This document shows positions 1 through 7,747 of a stretch of DNA of 64,000 nucleotides, piece after piece; position 1 is the stretch's first letter, and each line of letters starts with the position of its first letter. A model generated the notes under the pieces. It was not told the DNA's origin. It saw only the letters and a program-made list of their open reading frames with translations, and ran no database searches. The stretch lies in contig NZ_JANYGH010000002.1 in NCBI RefSeq assembly GCF_025362475.1, positions 62,001 to 126,000 on the forward strand, given 5' to 3'. This DNA comes from Mucilaginibacter sp. (GTDB lineage: Bacteria > Bacteroidota > Bacteroidia > Sphingobacteriales > Sphingobacteriaceae). A program made the position numbers and the translations under genes.

Positions 1-175
1 ACATCATTTTTGCTGATTACCGCCATTTGGCAAAGTTAAGGCTGCGGTGTAAAGGAATAGATGGATTGTTGTTATGCTTTGGGTATTGAATTAGCGTTTT
101 TCTGCAGGCGACATCCGGTATATTACTATTTTGTTAAATAATTCACATGTACTACTAATACCCAAAAAGTGCATT

Positions 176-183
176 TAACTTTG
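176..183 (+). promoter_or_regulatory. candidate -7 promoter element
   Basis: TAACTTTG fits the Bacteroidota -7 consensus TAnnTTTG exactly. Transcription would begin near 188 and run through the tRNA-like fold at 206-253 and the small membrane protein gene at 275. No convincing -33 TTG is seen, so this is a weak call. Confidence 0.3.
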
Positions 184-205
184 CACCGGTCATTGAGATC
201 ATTGC

Positions 206-253
206 GTAGGGTGCTGGCCGGCAGCATATGAAAGGTTCGAGTCCTTTCCCTAC
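206..253 (+). ncRNA. tRNA-like fold lacking an anticodon arm
   Basis: GTAGGG (206-211) pairs with CCCTAC (248-253) as an acceptor-like stem. AAAGG-TTCGAGT-CCTTT (231-247) is a perfect TpsiC arm with a 7-nt loop. Between them sits one hairpin, TGCTG-GCCGG-CAGCA (212-226). No separate D and anticodon arms fit in the 48 nt, and CCA is not encoded. It could be a mimic or relic of a tRNA, an integration-site remnant, or a structured leader of the gene at 275. The folding is seen in the sequence; the function is unknown. Confidence 0.4.
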
Positions 254-274
254 ATCTGTTTTATTAAACCGGTT

Positions 275-442
275 ATGGAAACGATAAATTATCCCTTAGT
301 AATTGCCGTGGTACTTGCACTGGCTGCACTGGTAGTATGGCTCATCCGCAGGAATCAAAAGGATGAAAAAGATTATGAAAGGGATAGCAATCGATCAGAA
401 ATGAAGCCGGAAAAAGGGGTACATAAAAAGCCCCGTATCTAA
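275..442 (+). CDS. small single-pass membrane protein (55 aa)
   Basis: The ATG at 275 opens a 55-residue frame ending in TAA at 442. Residues about 7-25 form one hydrophobic helix rich in Val, Ala and Leu and ending in Trp-Leu-Ile-Arg-Arg. A highly charged, Lys/Glu/Asp-rich cytoplasmic tail follows. It has no recognised domain. It lies 16 bp before the metallophosphoesterase gene on the same strand, so the two may be cotranscribed. The helix-plus-charged-tail layout is typical of a real small membrane protein, but the function is unknown. Confidence 0.5.
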   Translation: METINYPLVIAVVLALAALVVWLIRRNQKDEKDYERDSNRSEMKPEKGVHKKPRI

Positions 443-458
443 CCTGTTTACGTTATAC

Positions 459-1367
459 ATGCAAAGAAGATCAGCATTAAAAAATATTGGCGGCCTGTTA
501 CTGGCGCCAACCCTCGGTTTTGGTAACATCATTGATCCTAAAAAAAGTGTGCTCAGGGTGGCACACCTGACCGATATTCACCTTAAAAATAAATTCGACG
601 CGCCTGCTAAATTTGTTAAATGCCTGCATCATATGCAGCAGCAAAACCCAAAGCCAGATCTGGTACTGAATGGTGGTGACATTGTTTTTGATATGAATAA
701 AGAAAACATTGGCACCATAAACGACCAATGGCAGCTGATGAATGGTATTCTGAAAGCCGAAAGCAGCATCCCCACGCACTATTGCCTTGGCAACCATGAT
801 ATATGGTGGAACGAGAACGACAAAAACCAGGCTATTTATGGCAAGCAGTATGCGATGGATCAGTTAAAACTTTCAAAGCCCTACAACAGCTTTATCAAAG
901 GCGGCTGGAAGTTTATTTTACTGGATAGTGTACACCTTGATATTGACGGAACATGGTACATTGGTAAACTGGGCGATGAACAGTTTGCCTGGCTGGAAAA
1001 TGAATTGAAAACTACCGATCCTGCCATGCCGGTGTTGGTCATGTCGCACATCCCTATCCTTACCGCTACGCTAATGATTGAGGATGATATTATTAATAAA
1101 TGGGTAATGCTTGGTGGCGATATGCATACCGATACGGCCAAAATAATTCGCTTGTTTTACCAGCATCCCAATGTTAAATTATGTTTGAGCGGCCACATCC
1201 ACCTAAGAGATAAAGTGGTTTATAATAATGTTACCTACATCTGCAACGGTGCTGTAAGTGGTGCATGGTGGGATGGAAACCGACGCGAAACCGCGCCCGG
1301 CTATGGGCTGCTTGATCTTTACAGTGACGGAACGTTTGAGGAAAAGTATGTGAATTATTTGGGGTAA
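459..1367 (+). CDS. exported calcineurin-like metallophosphoesterase
   Basis: This 302-residue protein begins with a twin-arginine-like leader (Arg-Arg-Ser-Ala-Leu-Lys, then a hydrophobic stretch), suggesting export by Tat. The core has the full metal-binding motif series of the calcineurin-like fold: Asp-Ile-His near residue 40, Gly-Gly-Asp near 74, Gly-Asn-His-Asp near 111, a Ser-His near 196 and Gly-His-Ile-His near 246. Such enzymes hydrolyse phosphomonoesters or phosphodiesters using two metal ions. The substrate cannot be told from sequence; cyclic nucleotide or phospholipid phosphodiesterases of this type are common. It is of normal length and appears intact. Confidence 0.85.
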   Translation: MQRRSALKNIGGLLLAPTLGFGNIIDPKKSVLRVAHLTDIHLKNKFDAPAKFVKCLHHMQQQNPKPDLVLNGGDIVFDMNKENIGTINDQWQLMNGILKAESSIPTHYCLGNHDIWWNENDKNQAIYGKQYAMDQLKLSKPYNSFIKGGWKFILLDSVHLDIDGTWYIGKLGDEQFAWLENELKTTDPAMPVLVMSHIPILTATLMIEDDIINKWVMLGGDMHTDTAKIIRLFYQHPNVKLCLSGHIHLRDKVVYNNVTYICNGAVSGAWWDGNRRETAPGYGLLDLYSDGTFEEKYVNYLG

Positions 1368-1412
1368 GGGAGGGGGATTAATGTATTTCTGGAGTAATCC
1401 TGGGTTTAGAAA

Positions 1413-1694
1413 TTAAAATAGATCTGAATGTGTACCAGTTCTTACTAACTCTAAAAGCATTATTTGTTCATTCTCATCCCAAATGAGTAACAGGTCGGGT
1501 TTTACATGGCATTCCCAATATCCTTTATAATCGCCGCTAAGTTTATGAGGTTGATGCTTTTTGCTTAATCCTTTATGGCCTTTTTCTGCAAGTACTGTGA
1601 TTAGTTGCTGCAATAGTTGTAGATCTTTAACTGATCGCTTTTTAAGTAATTTCAAATCTTTTAGAAATTTTGCTGAGGTAACAATTTCAAACAT
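1413..1694 (-). CDS. YafQ/RelE-type toxin mRNA interferase
   Basis: A 93-residue protein with the YafQ layout: a basic N-terminal helical region, then His-Lys-Leu-Ser-Gly-Asp-Tyr-Lys-Gly, an acidic-His strand (Glu-Cys-His-Val), Pro-Asp-Leu-Leu-Leu-Ile-Trp, and a C-terminal Arg-Thr-Gly-Thr-His-Ser-Asp-Leu-Phe. In this family these residues cleave mRNA at the ribosome. It lies 8 bp downstream of a 65-residue antitoxin gene on the same strand, the usual antitoxin-first order. A type II toxin-antitoxin module is a firm family call; activity is not shown. Confidence 0.88.
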   Translation of the reverse strand: MFEIVTSAKFLKDLKLLKKRSVKDLQLLQQLITVLAEKGHKGLSKKHQPHKLSGDYKGYWECHVKPDLLLIWDENEQIMLLELVRTGTHSDLF

Positions 1695-1702
1695 AGATTT
1701 GA

Positions 1703-1900
1703 TCAGATACTGTTAAAAAGGTCTTCAACACTTTTGAATTTTTTTCCCTTGCCTGCTTTAAGTTCATTCATTGCAGCTATAGTATCAGCGTTTGGAATAT
1801 TAACCTCTTTTTTTACTTTAATGGTTACTCCAAGTTCTTTTAAAAATTCTTTAACCAGGCGGGTTTTATTGTCTGGTACTTTTATTTCGAGGGTTTGCAT
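1703..1900 (-). CDS. antitoxin of the YafQ-type module
   Basis: A 65-residue protein starting at the ATG at 1900 (a TTG at 1906 would add two residues). It has a short beta-strand N-terminus, an amphipathic helix around residues 12-22, and a Lys-rich tail containing Asn-Glu-Leu-Lys-Ala-Gly-Lys-Gly-Lys. This resembles small Bacteroidota antitoxins that wrap RelE/YafQ toxins. No clear ribbon-helix-helix signature is visible, so the call rests mainly on its position directly before the toxin gene. The pair probably represses its own promoter. Confidence 0.75.
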   Translation of the reverse strand: MQTLEIKVPDNKTRLVKEFLKELGVTIKVKKEVNIPNADTIAAMNELKAGKGKKFKSVEDLFNSI

Positions 1901-2049
1901 ATACAAAAAGATTTTTACGTCTTATGAATTTATTTAATTAACCATTATGAATCTGCATTAAGCGCCATAACAGTTTTAAACGTTAAACAAATTTACTTAA
2001 TTAAGCTCGACATATCAAAAAGCATTCCATGCGTTAATTAGTTTGCACC

Positions 2050-3753
2050 CTACCAGCTCATCCTCAGCAATGCCACCCCCTGCCTTGGCAATAAGATCTC
2101 TGTACTTAATCGTCCCGATTTAACAGGTATTGCTATCGGTTTACCCAAGGTTTGCAATTGCCCCGCCTTTTGCAGTTCTTCAATTTGTGCGGAAGTTGGA
2201 GTCTGCGGCGATCCCATTTTTTTCCAGGCCTCGTAGGAGTTACTATGTTGCTCATCAATCCGGTATTGCGTAAGTGTAACCGTGTTGGCAGGCAAATCAT
2301 TAATGGTGACTTTTACAGTATTCCCGGCATCACGGATGTCATCATCATGATAGTTCCAAACCATTAAGGTAACTTCCTTTTTATCTTTAGTGGCCAATGC
2401 GCCTATATCGGTATGTGAGCCCCTTAAGCCTGAGTCAATCACTGTTTTAACCGGGTACATATGATCTCCCTGTATCTTAATTCTTTTGCCCTTCATCATT
2501 CCAAACATCCGGAATACGTTGAGTACTGGCTTATCGACTCCGTTGGTGGCCAGGTCCCTGAAACCGTAAAACCAGGGCTGATCTTCGAACTCAAACGACC
2601 ATGAAACCGCGCCCATGAAGTTTACACCCAATGAATCGGCCAATTGGTATTCGCGGGCAAAGGAGGCCGCGGTATAACTGGAATACATAGTGCCGTTGCG
2701 ATAGGCGTTGGATGGGTTAGTAGCCATGCCGCAGGCCGCGCAGCCTTCCGGGTCAGACTCACCAATAACTATAGGCAGGTTTTTGGTTTGCGGATAAGAT
2801 GCTACAATTTTGAAGCCCTCGGCAATATCGCGCATCTGTGGAGCCATATTCATCCGCACATGACCATTGGTTACCGTTGGCTGCCCTTTGGCATGAAATG
2901 ATAGCACATCAAGCGGCGAGCCTATTTTGCCGGTCGCGTAATTGGTATCGGCTACGCAATGTTCTATAAATGCTTTCAAAAACTTCATCCCGCTTTGGCT
3001 TGATCCTCCGGCTATTTCCGGTCCGCCAATTTTGCCCGTTGGCAAAGCTCTTCTCAGGCCATGGGCTGCATAATCATACATTTTAAAAAACTCGGGCATG
3101 GTTCCTTTCCAGTAGCCAATGTTGGGCTCGTTCCACACTTCCCAGTACCAGCTTTCTACCTCTTTTTTCCCATATCTTTCTACCGAATGTTTTACCCATT
3201 GGTATATCAGCTCTTCCCATTTATGGTAATCTTTGGGCGGATAGGTCCAGCCGGTATAAACATCATTATAATCGTCGCCGGGTTTCCAGTGGTGCTGGTA
3301 TGGTTGCGGATGAGTTGAAAGGGCCTCTGGCATAAAACCAATTTGCGTGTAGGGTTTAATTCCCAGTTTAATGTAAGTGTCAAATATGCTATCAACCAGG
3401 TGCCAGTTATAAACAGGCTGGCCATTAGCATCTTCGGTATAAGCATTGGTTGATCCCCATTTAAGGGCGGCTTTGCCATCACCAGTGGTAAGCAGGTTAT
3501 GCACACGCAAATGAACAGGCACCGGGCTAAGTTTTGCCAGCTCGGTAAGTAGTTTGCGGCCATCTTTCATGTAGGTATAGTTTGGCTCATCGTGGCCAAA
3601 CCAGGCCCAAACCGGGCTCATTTCTGCTGCTTCGTCTTTTAAATTTACGGTAATTGTTGCAGGCTGCTGTTTAGCTTCCTGTGCGTAAACGAGTGGGGAG
3701 CTCAGTAAATAAAAAAGTACAACCAAGCCGAAATACCCTGTTTTTGTTCTCAT
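2050..3753 (-). CDS. secreted glycoside hydrolase, GH39 (beta-xylosidase-like)
   Basis: This 567-residue protein has a Sec signal peptide ending near Ala-Gln-Glu at residues 24-26. A (beta/alpha)8 catalytic domain follows. The Trp-Asn-Glu-Pro-Asn-Ile motif near residue 209 supplies the acid/base Glu. Val-Ile-Gly-Glu-Ser-Asp near residue 333 supplies the likely nucleophile. The C-terminal third is a beta-sandwich typical of GH39. The family acts on beta-xylosides or iduronides with retention of configuration. It is monocistronic, on the opposite strand to its left neighbours, and its substrate is inferred only at family level. Confidence 0.85.
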   Translation of the reverse strand: MRTKTGYFGLVVLFYLLSSPLVYAQEAKQQPATITVNLKDEAAEMSPVWAWFGHDEPNYTYMKDGRKLLTELAKLSPVPVHLRVHNLLTTGDGKAALKWGSTNAYTEDANGQPVYNWHLVDSIFDTYIKLGIKPYTQIGFMPEALSTHPQPYQHHWKPGDDYNDVYTGWTYPPKDYHKWEELIYQWVKHSVERYGKKEVESWYWEVWNEPNIGYWKGTMPEFFKMYDYAAHGLRRALPTGKIGGPEIAGGSSQSGMKFLKAFIEHCVADTNYATGKIGSPLDVLSFHAKGQPTVTNGHVRMNMAPQMRDIAEGFKIVASYPQTKNLPIVIGESDPEGCAACGMATNPSNAYRNGTMYSSYTAASFAREYQLADSLGVNFMGAVSWSFEFEDQPWFYGFRDLATNGVDKPVLNVFRMFGMMKGKRIKIQGDHMYPVKTVIDSGLRGSHTDIGALATKDKKEVTLMVWNYHDDDIRDAGNTVKVTINDLPANTVTLTQYRIDEQHSNSYEAWKKMGSPQTPTSAQIEELQKAGQLQTLGKPIAIPVKSGRLSTEILLPRQGVALLRMSW

Positions 3754-3836
3754 AAATTAGATGAAAGGTTATTTCACTAATATATGATAAGTAAGGTCAA
3801 TTTGGAGCTGATGGTTTGTATCAATATCATTGATAA

Positions 3837-4517
3837 TTAAACTTTTTGTATCGCGCAAATGCTCATCACCCTTCGTGTTACAAATCCCAGTTTTTCATAA
3901 AGTTTAATAGCATTTACGTTATTGTGCAGCACATGCAGAAACGGCGTACAATCCTCTGCTTTAATAAGCCGCACCTGGTGTTGTATTAATTGGCTGGCGT
4001 AACCTTTGCCTAAGTGGTCGGGATGATTGCAAACAGCACTTACTTCCATGTAGGGCGAAGGTTGTAAACGCCGCCCTGCCATGGCTATCAGTTGCTGATC
4101 GTTAAAAATGCCGTAGTAATTTCCAAAATCAATAGTGCGGTTAAAAAACGGACCGGGGTTGGTTAGTTTGGTGAGTGCCAGCATGGCAGGGATATGCTCA
4201 TCCCGTAAAGGGACAAGTTCCACATCGGTTATAGCCTCAGGCGCCGGGTTAGTGTATACCATTTGCAAAACCCGCATTTGCTGAATCGTTTTCCATGGCT
4301 GAGGGATCTCCATTTCTTCGGGACTAAAAACAGCTACCGTAGTTGAAGGTGGCAGGAGGTTATACAGGGTGTCGAAGTTCTCGGGCGTATTTTCTGCCAT
4401 ACCTGCAAATGGGGATACATCTTTTATAAAGTATTTAACCAGGTTGGTGCCTGTTGAAAGGTTTTTGTTCCCAGATGTTAAAGCATTCCAGGCCGGGTTA
4501 TTTAATGGGTGGTCCAT
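3837..4517 (-). CDS. GNAT-family N-acetyltransferase (FR47-like)
   Basis: The ATG at 4517 is preferred over an upstream in-frame Met at 4574, giving 226 residues starting Met-Asp-His-Pro. The C-terminal half carries the acetyl-CoA-binding GNAT core: a Val-Ser-Ala-Val-Cys-Asn-His-Pro strand, the pyrophosphate loop Gly-Lys-Gly-Tyr-Ala-Ser, and Asn-Ala-Ile-Lys-Leu-Tyr-Glu-Lys-Leu-Gly-Phe near the end, characteristic of FR47-like members. The acceptor substrate is unknown. It stands alone, reading away from the next gene. Confidence 0.8.
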   Translation of the reverse strand: MDHPLNNPAWNALTSGNKNLSTGTNLVKYFIKDVSPFAGMAENTPENFDTLYNLLPPSTTVAVFSPEEMEIPQPWKTIQQMRVLQMVYTNPAPEAITDVELVPLRDEHIPAMLALTKLTNPGPFFNRTIDFGNYYGIFNDQQLIAMAGRRLQPSPYMEVSAVCNHPDHLGKGYASQLIQHQVRLIKAEDCTPFLHVLHNNVNAIKLYEKLGFVTRRVMSICAIQKV

Positions 4518-4814
4518 TTTAATGTTTGTATAGTTTATTGCAAGTTTATTTGGCGAAATTATACAAAATACCAACGGGCATTAAAGTTAAATGTTTTGTA
4601 TTAGGATAGACTGACTATTTCGGGTGTGCATTTTTTCGATATATGGTGGCATTTTAAGTTTAAACACGCATATAAAATAGGCTAATAATCCTGTCAATTT
4701 GACTTGTTAATGACACTAAAGCCAAGCACGGGCTATTTTTTTGCGGGCGGCTGCACGCAGGGATCTATGAAAATTTTATGAAGTTTTTAAAGTGGAAAAA
4801 TAAACACTTGCAAA

Positions 4815-4858
4815 GTGATAAAAATCACATGGTTTTGGATTGAAATTTGCTAAGGTAT
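4815..4858 (+). promoter_or_regulatory. FNR-type operator and -7 box upstream of the 4904 gene
   Basis: GTGAT-AAAA-ATCAC at 4815-4828 is a perfect 14-bp palindrome of the FNR/Crp class, centred at 4821.5. A TA-starting box lies at 4851, 29.5 nt from the centre, the same spacing as in the operators of the 28-63 kb island. The box itself, TAAGGTAT, is a poor match beyond TA. No second operator is seen 22 bp upstream. The rest of the 386-bp gap from 4518 shows nothing I can name. Confidence 0.55.
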
Positions 4859-4903
4859 TGAATAGCAAACGAGTAAGGAGCCGAAACTGTAATTGAAATT
4901 GCC

Positions 4904-5191
4904 ATGAAAAACATTAAAAAAAGATTAAGCGATGCCTTAACAAGCAGGGTTATTGATCTGCATGACCAGGGATATACTGACGATTTTTTATCAATAAAGG
5001 ATGAAAGATTTTTATGTCTCCAAAACAGCGAAGATTTTTCTTTAGCTGATCTGAATATTAAAGTGATTGACGAAGGGTTTGATCAGTTATCAAATACTTA
5101 CAAATACATACATACTATTGAAACCACGAACGGGGAAAAAGGTCTGTTGATCACCGATGTTGTTTTTGCTGATCTTGAACCTGTAAATTGA
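4904..5191 (+). CDS. small Bacteroidota protein of unknown function
   Basis: A 95-residue soluble protein with no signal or membrane segment. It reads as alpha at the N-terminus (Leu-Ser-Asp-Ala-Leu, Gly-Tyr-Thr-Asp-Asp-Phe) and beta at the C-terminus (Glu-Lys-Gly-Leu-Leu-Ile-Thr-Asp). The layout recalls a widespread small Bacteroidota family often mislabelled phosphoribosylpyrophosphate synthetase; real PRPP synthetase motifs are absent. The FNR-type palindrome at 4815-4828 suggests it is induced with the stress island further right. Its function is unknown. Confidence 0.7.
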   Translation: MKNIKKRLSDALTSRVIDLHDQGYTDDFLSIKDERFLCLQNSEDFSLADLNIKVIDEGFDQLSNTYKYIHTIETTNGEKGLLITDVVFADLEPVN

Positions 5192-5305
5192 TCAGGGTAT
5201 TGAAGCTTTTTTCAATGATAATTACCCGGAACAGATTTACGGGTAATGAATGTTCTTTTCATTTTTGAAAGGGGGGCGGCTGACTGCACATAAACAAATC
5301 ATACT

Positions 5306-6232
5306 ATGAAAATAAAAACAACTACCCTGTTATTGGTAATCCTGCTTACCATGTTTTCATTTGCGGCAATTGCTGTTGTTAAACCAGCTTCGCCGCCTGC
5401 GGGTTTTAAGCATCAATATGCTACCGTAAACGGCGTTAAAATTCACTATGTAACAGGGGGCAAGGGCGAACCTTTGCTGCTGGTGCATGGCTTTGGCCAA
5501 AACTGGTATATGTGGAACCGTTTAATGCCCGAGTTATCTAAACATTTTACCGTTATAGCACCCGACCTGCGCGGCGTTGGCGAATCTGGCAAACCTACCG
5601 GCGGGTACGATAAGAAAACGATGGCCGTTGATTTGCATGAGCTGATGAAAAAGCTGGGCTATCAACACCTTAACCTCGCAGGTCATGATATTGGCCTTAT
5701 GGTAGCGTACGCCTACGCCGCCCAGTATCCCCAGGAGATAAAGAAGATTGCGCTGATGGATGCCTTATTGCCAGGAGTTGAACCCGTATGGAGCCAGGTA
5801 CGTGCCGGTGCATGGTGGTTTGGTTTTTTTGGGATGCCGCACTCGGGCGAAATTGTTGCCGGTAAGGCTGGGTTGTTTTTAACCAACTTTTGGCCATTGG
5901 TAGGTTATGTAAAAAATCCATTCACTACAGCCGAAAAAAATGAGTTCATCAGGGCATACTCTGTGCCTGGCGCTACAACTGGCTCGTTCCATTGGTTTGG
6001 GGCTTTCCCGCAGGACGCTAAAGATAATGTGGAACTGATGAAAAACAAATTGCCTATGCCGCTGCTGGCTATGGGGTCTGAGCACTTTGCCGCTCCGTTT
6101 TTGGCAGCCCATAGCAGACTGGTAGCCACCAATGTAAAAGAATCTGTTATCAAAGGATCGGGGCATTGGATAGTGCAGGAAAATACGGCCCAGGTTCAAA
6201 AAGATCTGCTGGCTTTTTTCCTGGAGAAATAA
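5306..6232 (+). CDS. exported alpha/beta hydrolase (epoxide hydrolase/dehalogenase-like)
   Basis: This 308-residue protein has an N-terminal signal peptide or anchor (residues 5-25). The oxyanion motif His-Gly-Phe-Gly-Gln-Asn lies near 61. The nucleophile elbow Gly-His-Asp-Ile-Gly near 126 uses Asp rather than Ser, as in epoxide hydrolases and haloalkane or haloacid dehalogenases. The catalytic His sits in Gly-Ser-Gly-His-Trp near 286. A Trp-rich cap domain lies between. The substrate is not predictable. It stands alone with a 73-bp leader after a hypothetical gene. Confidence 0.82.
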   Translation: MKIKTTTLLLVILLTMFSFAAIAVVKPASPPAGFKHQYATVNGVKIHYVTGGKGEPLLLVHGFGQNWYMWNRLMPELSKHFTVIAPDLRGVGESGKPTGGYDKKTMAVDLHELMKKLGYQHLNLAGHDIGLMVAYAYAAQYPQEIKKIALMDALLPGVEPVWSQVRAGAWWFGFFGMPHSGEIVAGKAGLFLTNFWPLVGYVKNPFTTAEKNEFIRAYSVPGATTGSFHWFGAFPQDAKDNVELMKNKLPMPLLAMGSEHFAAPFLAAHSRLVATNVKESVIKGSGHWIVQENTAQVQKDLLAFFLEK

Positions 6233-6476
6233 TTAACGCCAAACGGTCAATAAATTTATAGGCTTTATACATGATCGGAAGCGGATACAATTCCCGCTTT
6301 GTGCCCGCCCCCTTAGGCTAATGGAACAGCTGCCATAAATGTAAAACGCGATTTTTCAGGGGAGCATAGGCTGCGGGTTTTAATTTAATAGTTTAGCTAA
6401 AAAGCAATAATCCGTTCATCAAAATGTTATTTTACTGTACATTGCCTTCATTTACAAACCTGAAATTTATATAGAA

Positions 6477-7529
6477 ATGAAATACCTCTTTTTCCTGGTC
6501 TTATTAGGCTTCGGCTTTATAATTTTATCTTCCTCGTCGCCTCAAAATAGCGATGTTATTGGGCAAGGCAAACAGCCCCAGGTAAGTATTGATAATAAGG
6601 GAATAGTTAGAGTAGTATATGGGTTGGACGAAAATATTTTCTGCGCTACATCTAATAATCATGGGCAAACGTTTTCAAAACCGGTTTTAGTAGCTCATAT
6701 AACCGGCATGCACCTGGGCATGGGCCGAGGGCCGCAGTTAAGCAGTTCGGCTAATTATTCGGTTATTACGGCTATGGATAAAACCGGGAATATTCATTGG
6801 TTTAAACTGGATCATACTGCGCAGAAATGGGAGGCGATGGGCCTTATTAATGACCAGAAAGGATTGGCCCCGGAAGGATTGATGGCAATAAGCGCGGATA
6901 AAGAAAATCATTTTTACGCGGTATGGCTGGATACCAGGCTGGGAGGCAGCAACCAAATATGGTTTTCTTCCTTAAGCGGCAATGCAAAGGGATGGTCCGC
7001 TAATCGTTTAGCATATCAATCGCCAGATAAACATGTTTGCGAATGTTGCAAGCCGAGCATTGCCGTATCGGGATCAACGGTTGCCATTATGTTCAGAAAC
7101 TGGCTGAATGGTTCAAGAGATCTTTATGTGGCTAAATCAACAAACGGCGGGCAAACTTTTTCTGCTGCTCAAAAAATGGGAACAGATACCTGGAAGCTTA
7201 ACGGCTGCCCCATGGATGGCGGAGCGCTACGCATTGCACCATCAAATAGTATACAAACGGTATGGCAACGTAAGGGCGATATTTATTATGCCCAGGCTGG
7301 CAAACCTGAAATATATATAGCTAAAGGAAGATATGCTAACATTACCGGCAGCACAGCTAATGCCGTAGTAACTTATCAAAATATTGATACCCTGAACATG
7401 GTGTCTCTTCCTGATAAAAAAGCAACTGTTATAGGCATCGGGAGCTTTTTAAAAGTGGCGCAATTAACCAATAAAAACGAGTTTTTTGTTTGGGAACAAG
7501 GTAATGACATAAAATTCAGAACGCTGTAA
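6477..7529 (+). CDS. exported BNR/sialidase-fold protein with Cys cluster
   Basis: A 350-residue protein with an N-terminal signal peptide. It has repeated beta-propeller signatures of the Asn-x-Gly-x-Thr-Phe type (near residues 62-68 and 222-228), plus an Asp-Thr-Arg-Leu-Gly-Gly-Ser strand. Between blades it carries Cys-Glu-Cys-Cys-Lys-Pro near 188 and a lone Gly-Cys-Pro-Met-Asp near 246. These could bind a metal or haem and are not sialidase active-site residues. No sialidase catalytic set can be assigned. It sits immediately before the copper island and ends at a strong terminator, so its own transcription unit is likely. A copper role is only contextual. Confidence 0.65.
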   Translation: MKYLFFLVLLGFGFIILSSSSPQNSDVIGQGKQPQVSIDNKGIVRVVYGLDENIFCATSNNHGQTFSKPVLVAHITGMHLGMGRGPQLSSSANYSVITAMDKTGNIHWFKLDHTAQKWEAMGLINDQKGLAPEGLMAISADKENHFYAVWLDTRLGGSNQIWFSSLSGNAKGWSANRLAYQSPDKHVCECCKPSIAVSGSTVAIMFRNWLNGSRDLYVAKSTNGGQTFSAAQKMGTDTWKLNGCPMDGGALRIAPSNSIQTVWQRKGDIYYAQAGKPEIYIAKGRYANITGSTANAVVTYQNIDTLNMVSLPDKKATVIGIGSFLKVAQLTNKNEFFVWEQGNDIKFRTL

Positions 7530-7560
7530 ATAGCACTTTTGGAATATTAAAGATTTTAAG

Positions 7561-7594
7561 CAGGGGCGATTATATTAGTTTATAATCGCCCCTG
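7561..7594 (+). terminator. strong bidirectional-type terminator hairpin
   Basis: A perfect 14-bp stem, CAGGGGCGATTATA with TATAATCGCCCCTG, encloses the 6-nt loop TTAGTT and is followed by a short T run. It closes the BNR-protein transcript before the copper operon. Confidence 0.85.
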
Positions 7595-7721
7595 TTTGCT
7601 GTCGCTTGTCGCTGGGAGCAGCATCGGAGGGTAATCGATGGCCTGATTTACTACATGGCAAATCACCATATTATATAAATCATTCCCGGAATACTGTAAG
7701 GCCGCGGGCTGAGGCTGGTGG

Positions 7722-7745
7722 TAAATTTGTACTATTAAATTAGTA
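7722..7745 (+). promoter_or_regulatory. copper operon promoter with TACTA-N6-TAGTA palindrome
   Basis: TAAATTTG at 7722-7729 is a perfect TAnnTTTG -7 element only 18 bp from the start codon of the P1B ATPase. It abuts the inverted repeat TACTA-TTAAAT-TAGTA (7730-7745), and a further TTAGTA lies at 7751-7756. The palindrome resembles BlaI/CopY-type operators and overlaps the expected transcription start, which would suit a repressor. No repressor gene of that class is in the window. Confidence 0.55.
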
Positions 7746-7747
7746 TA

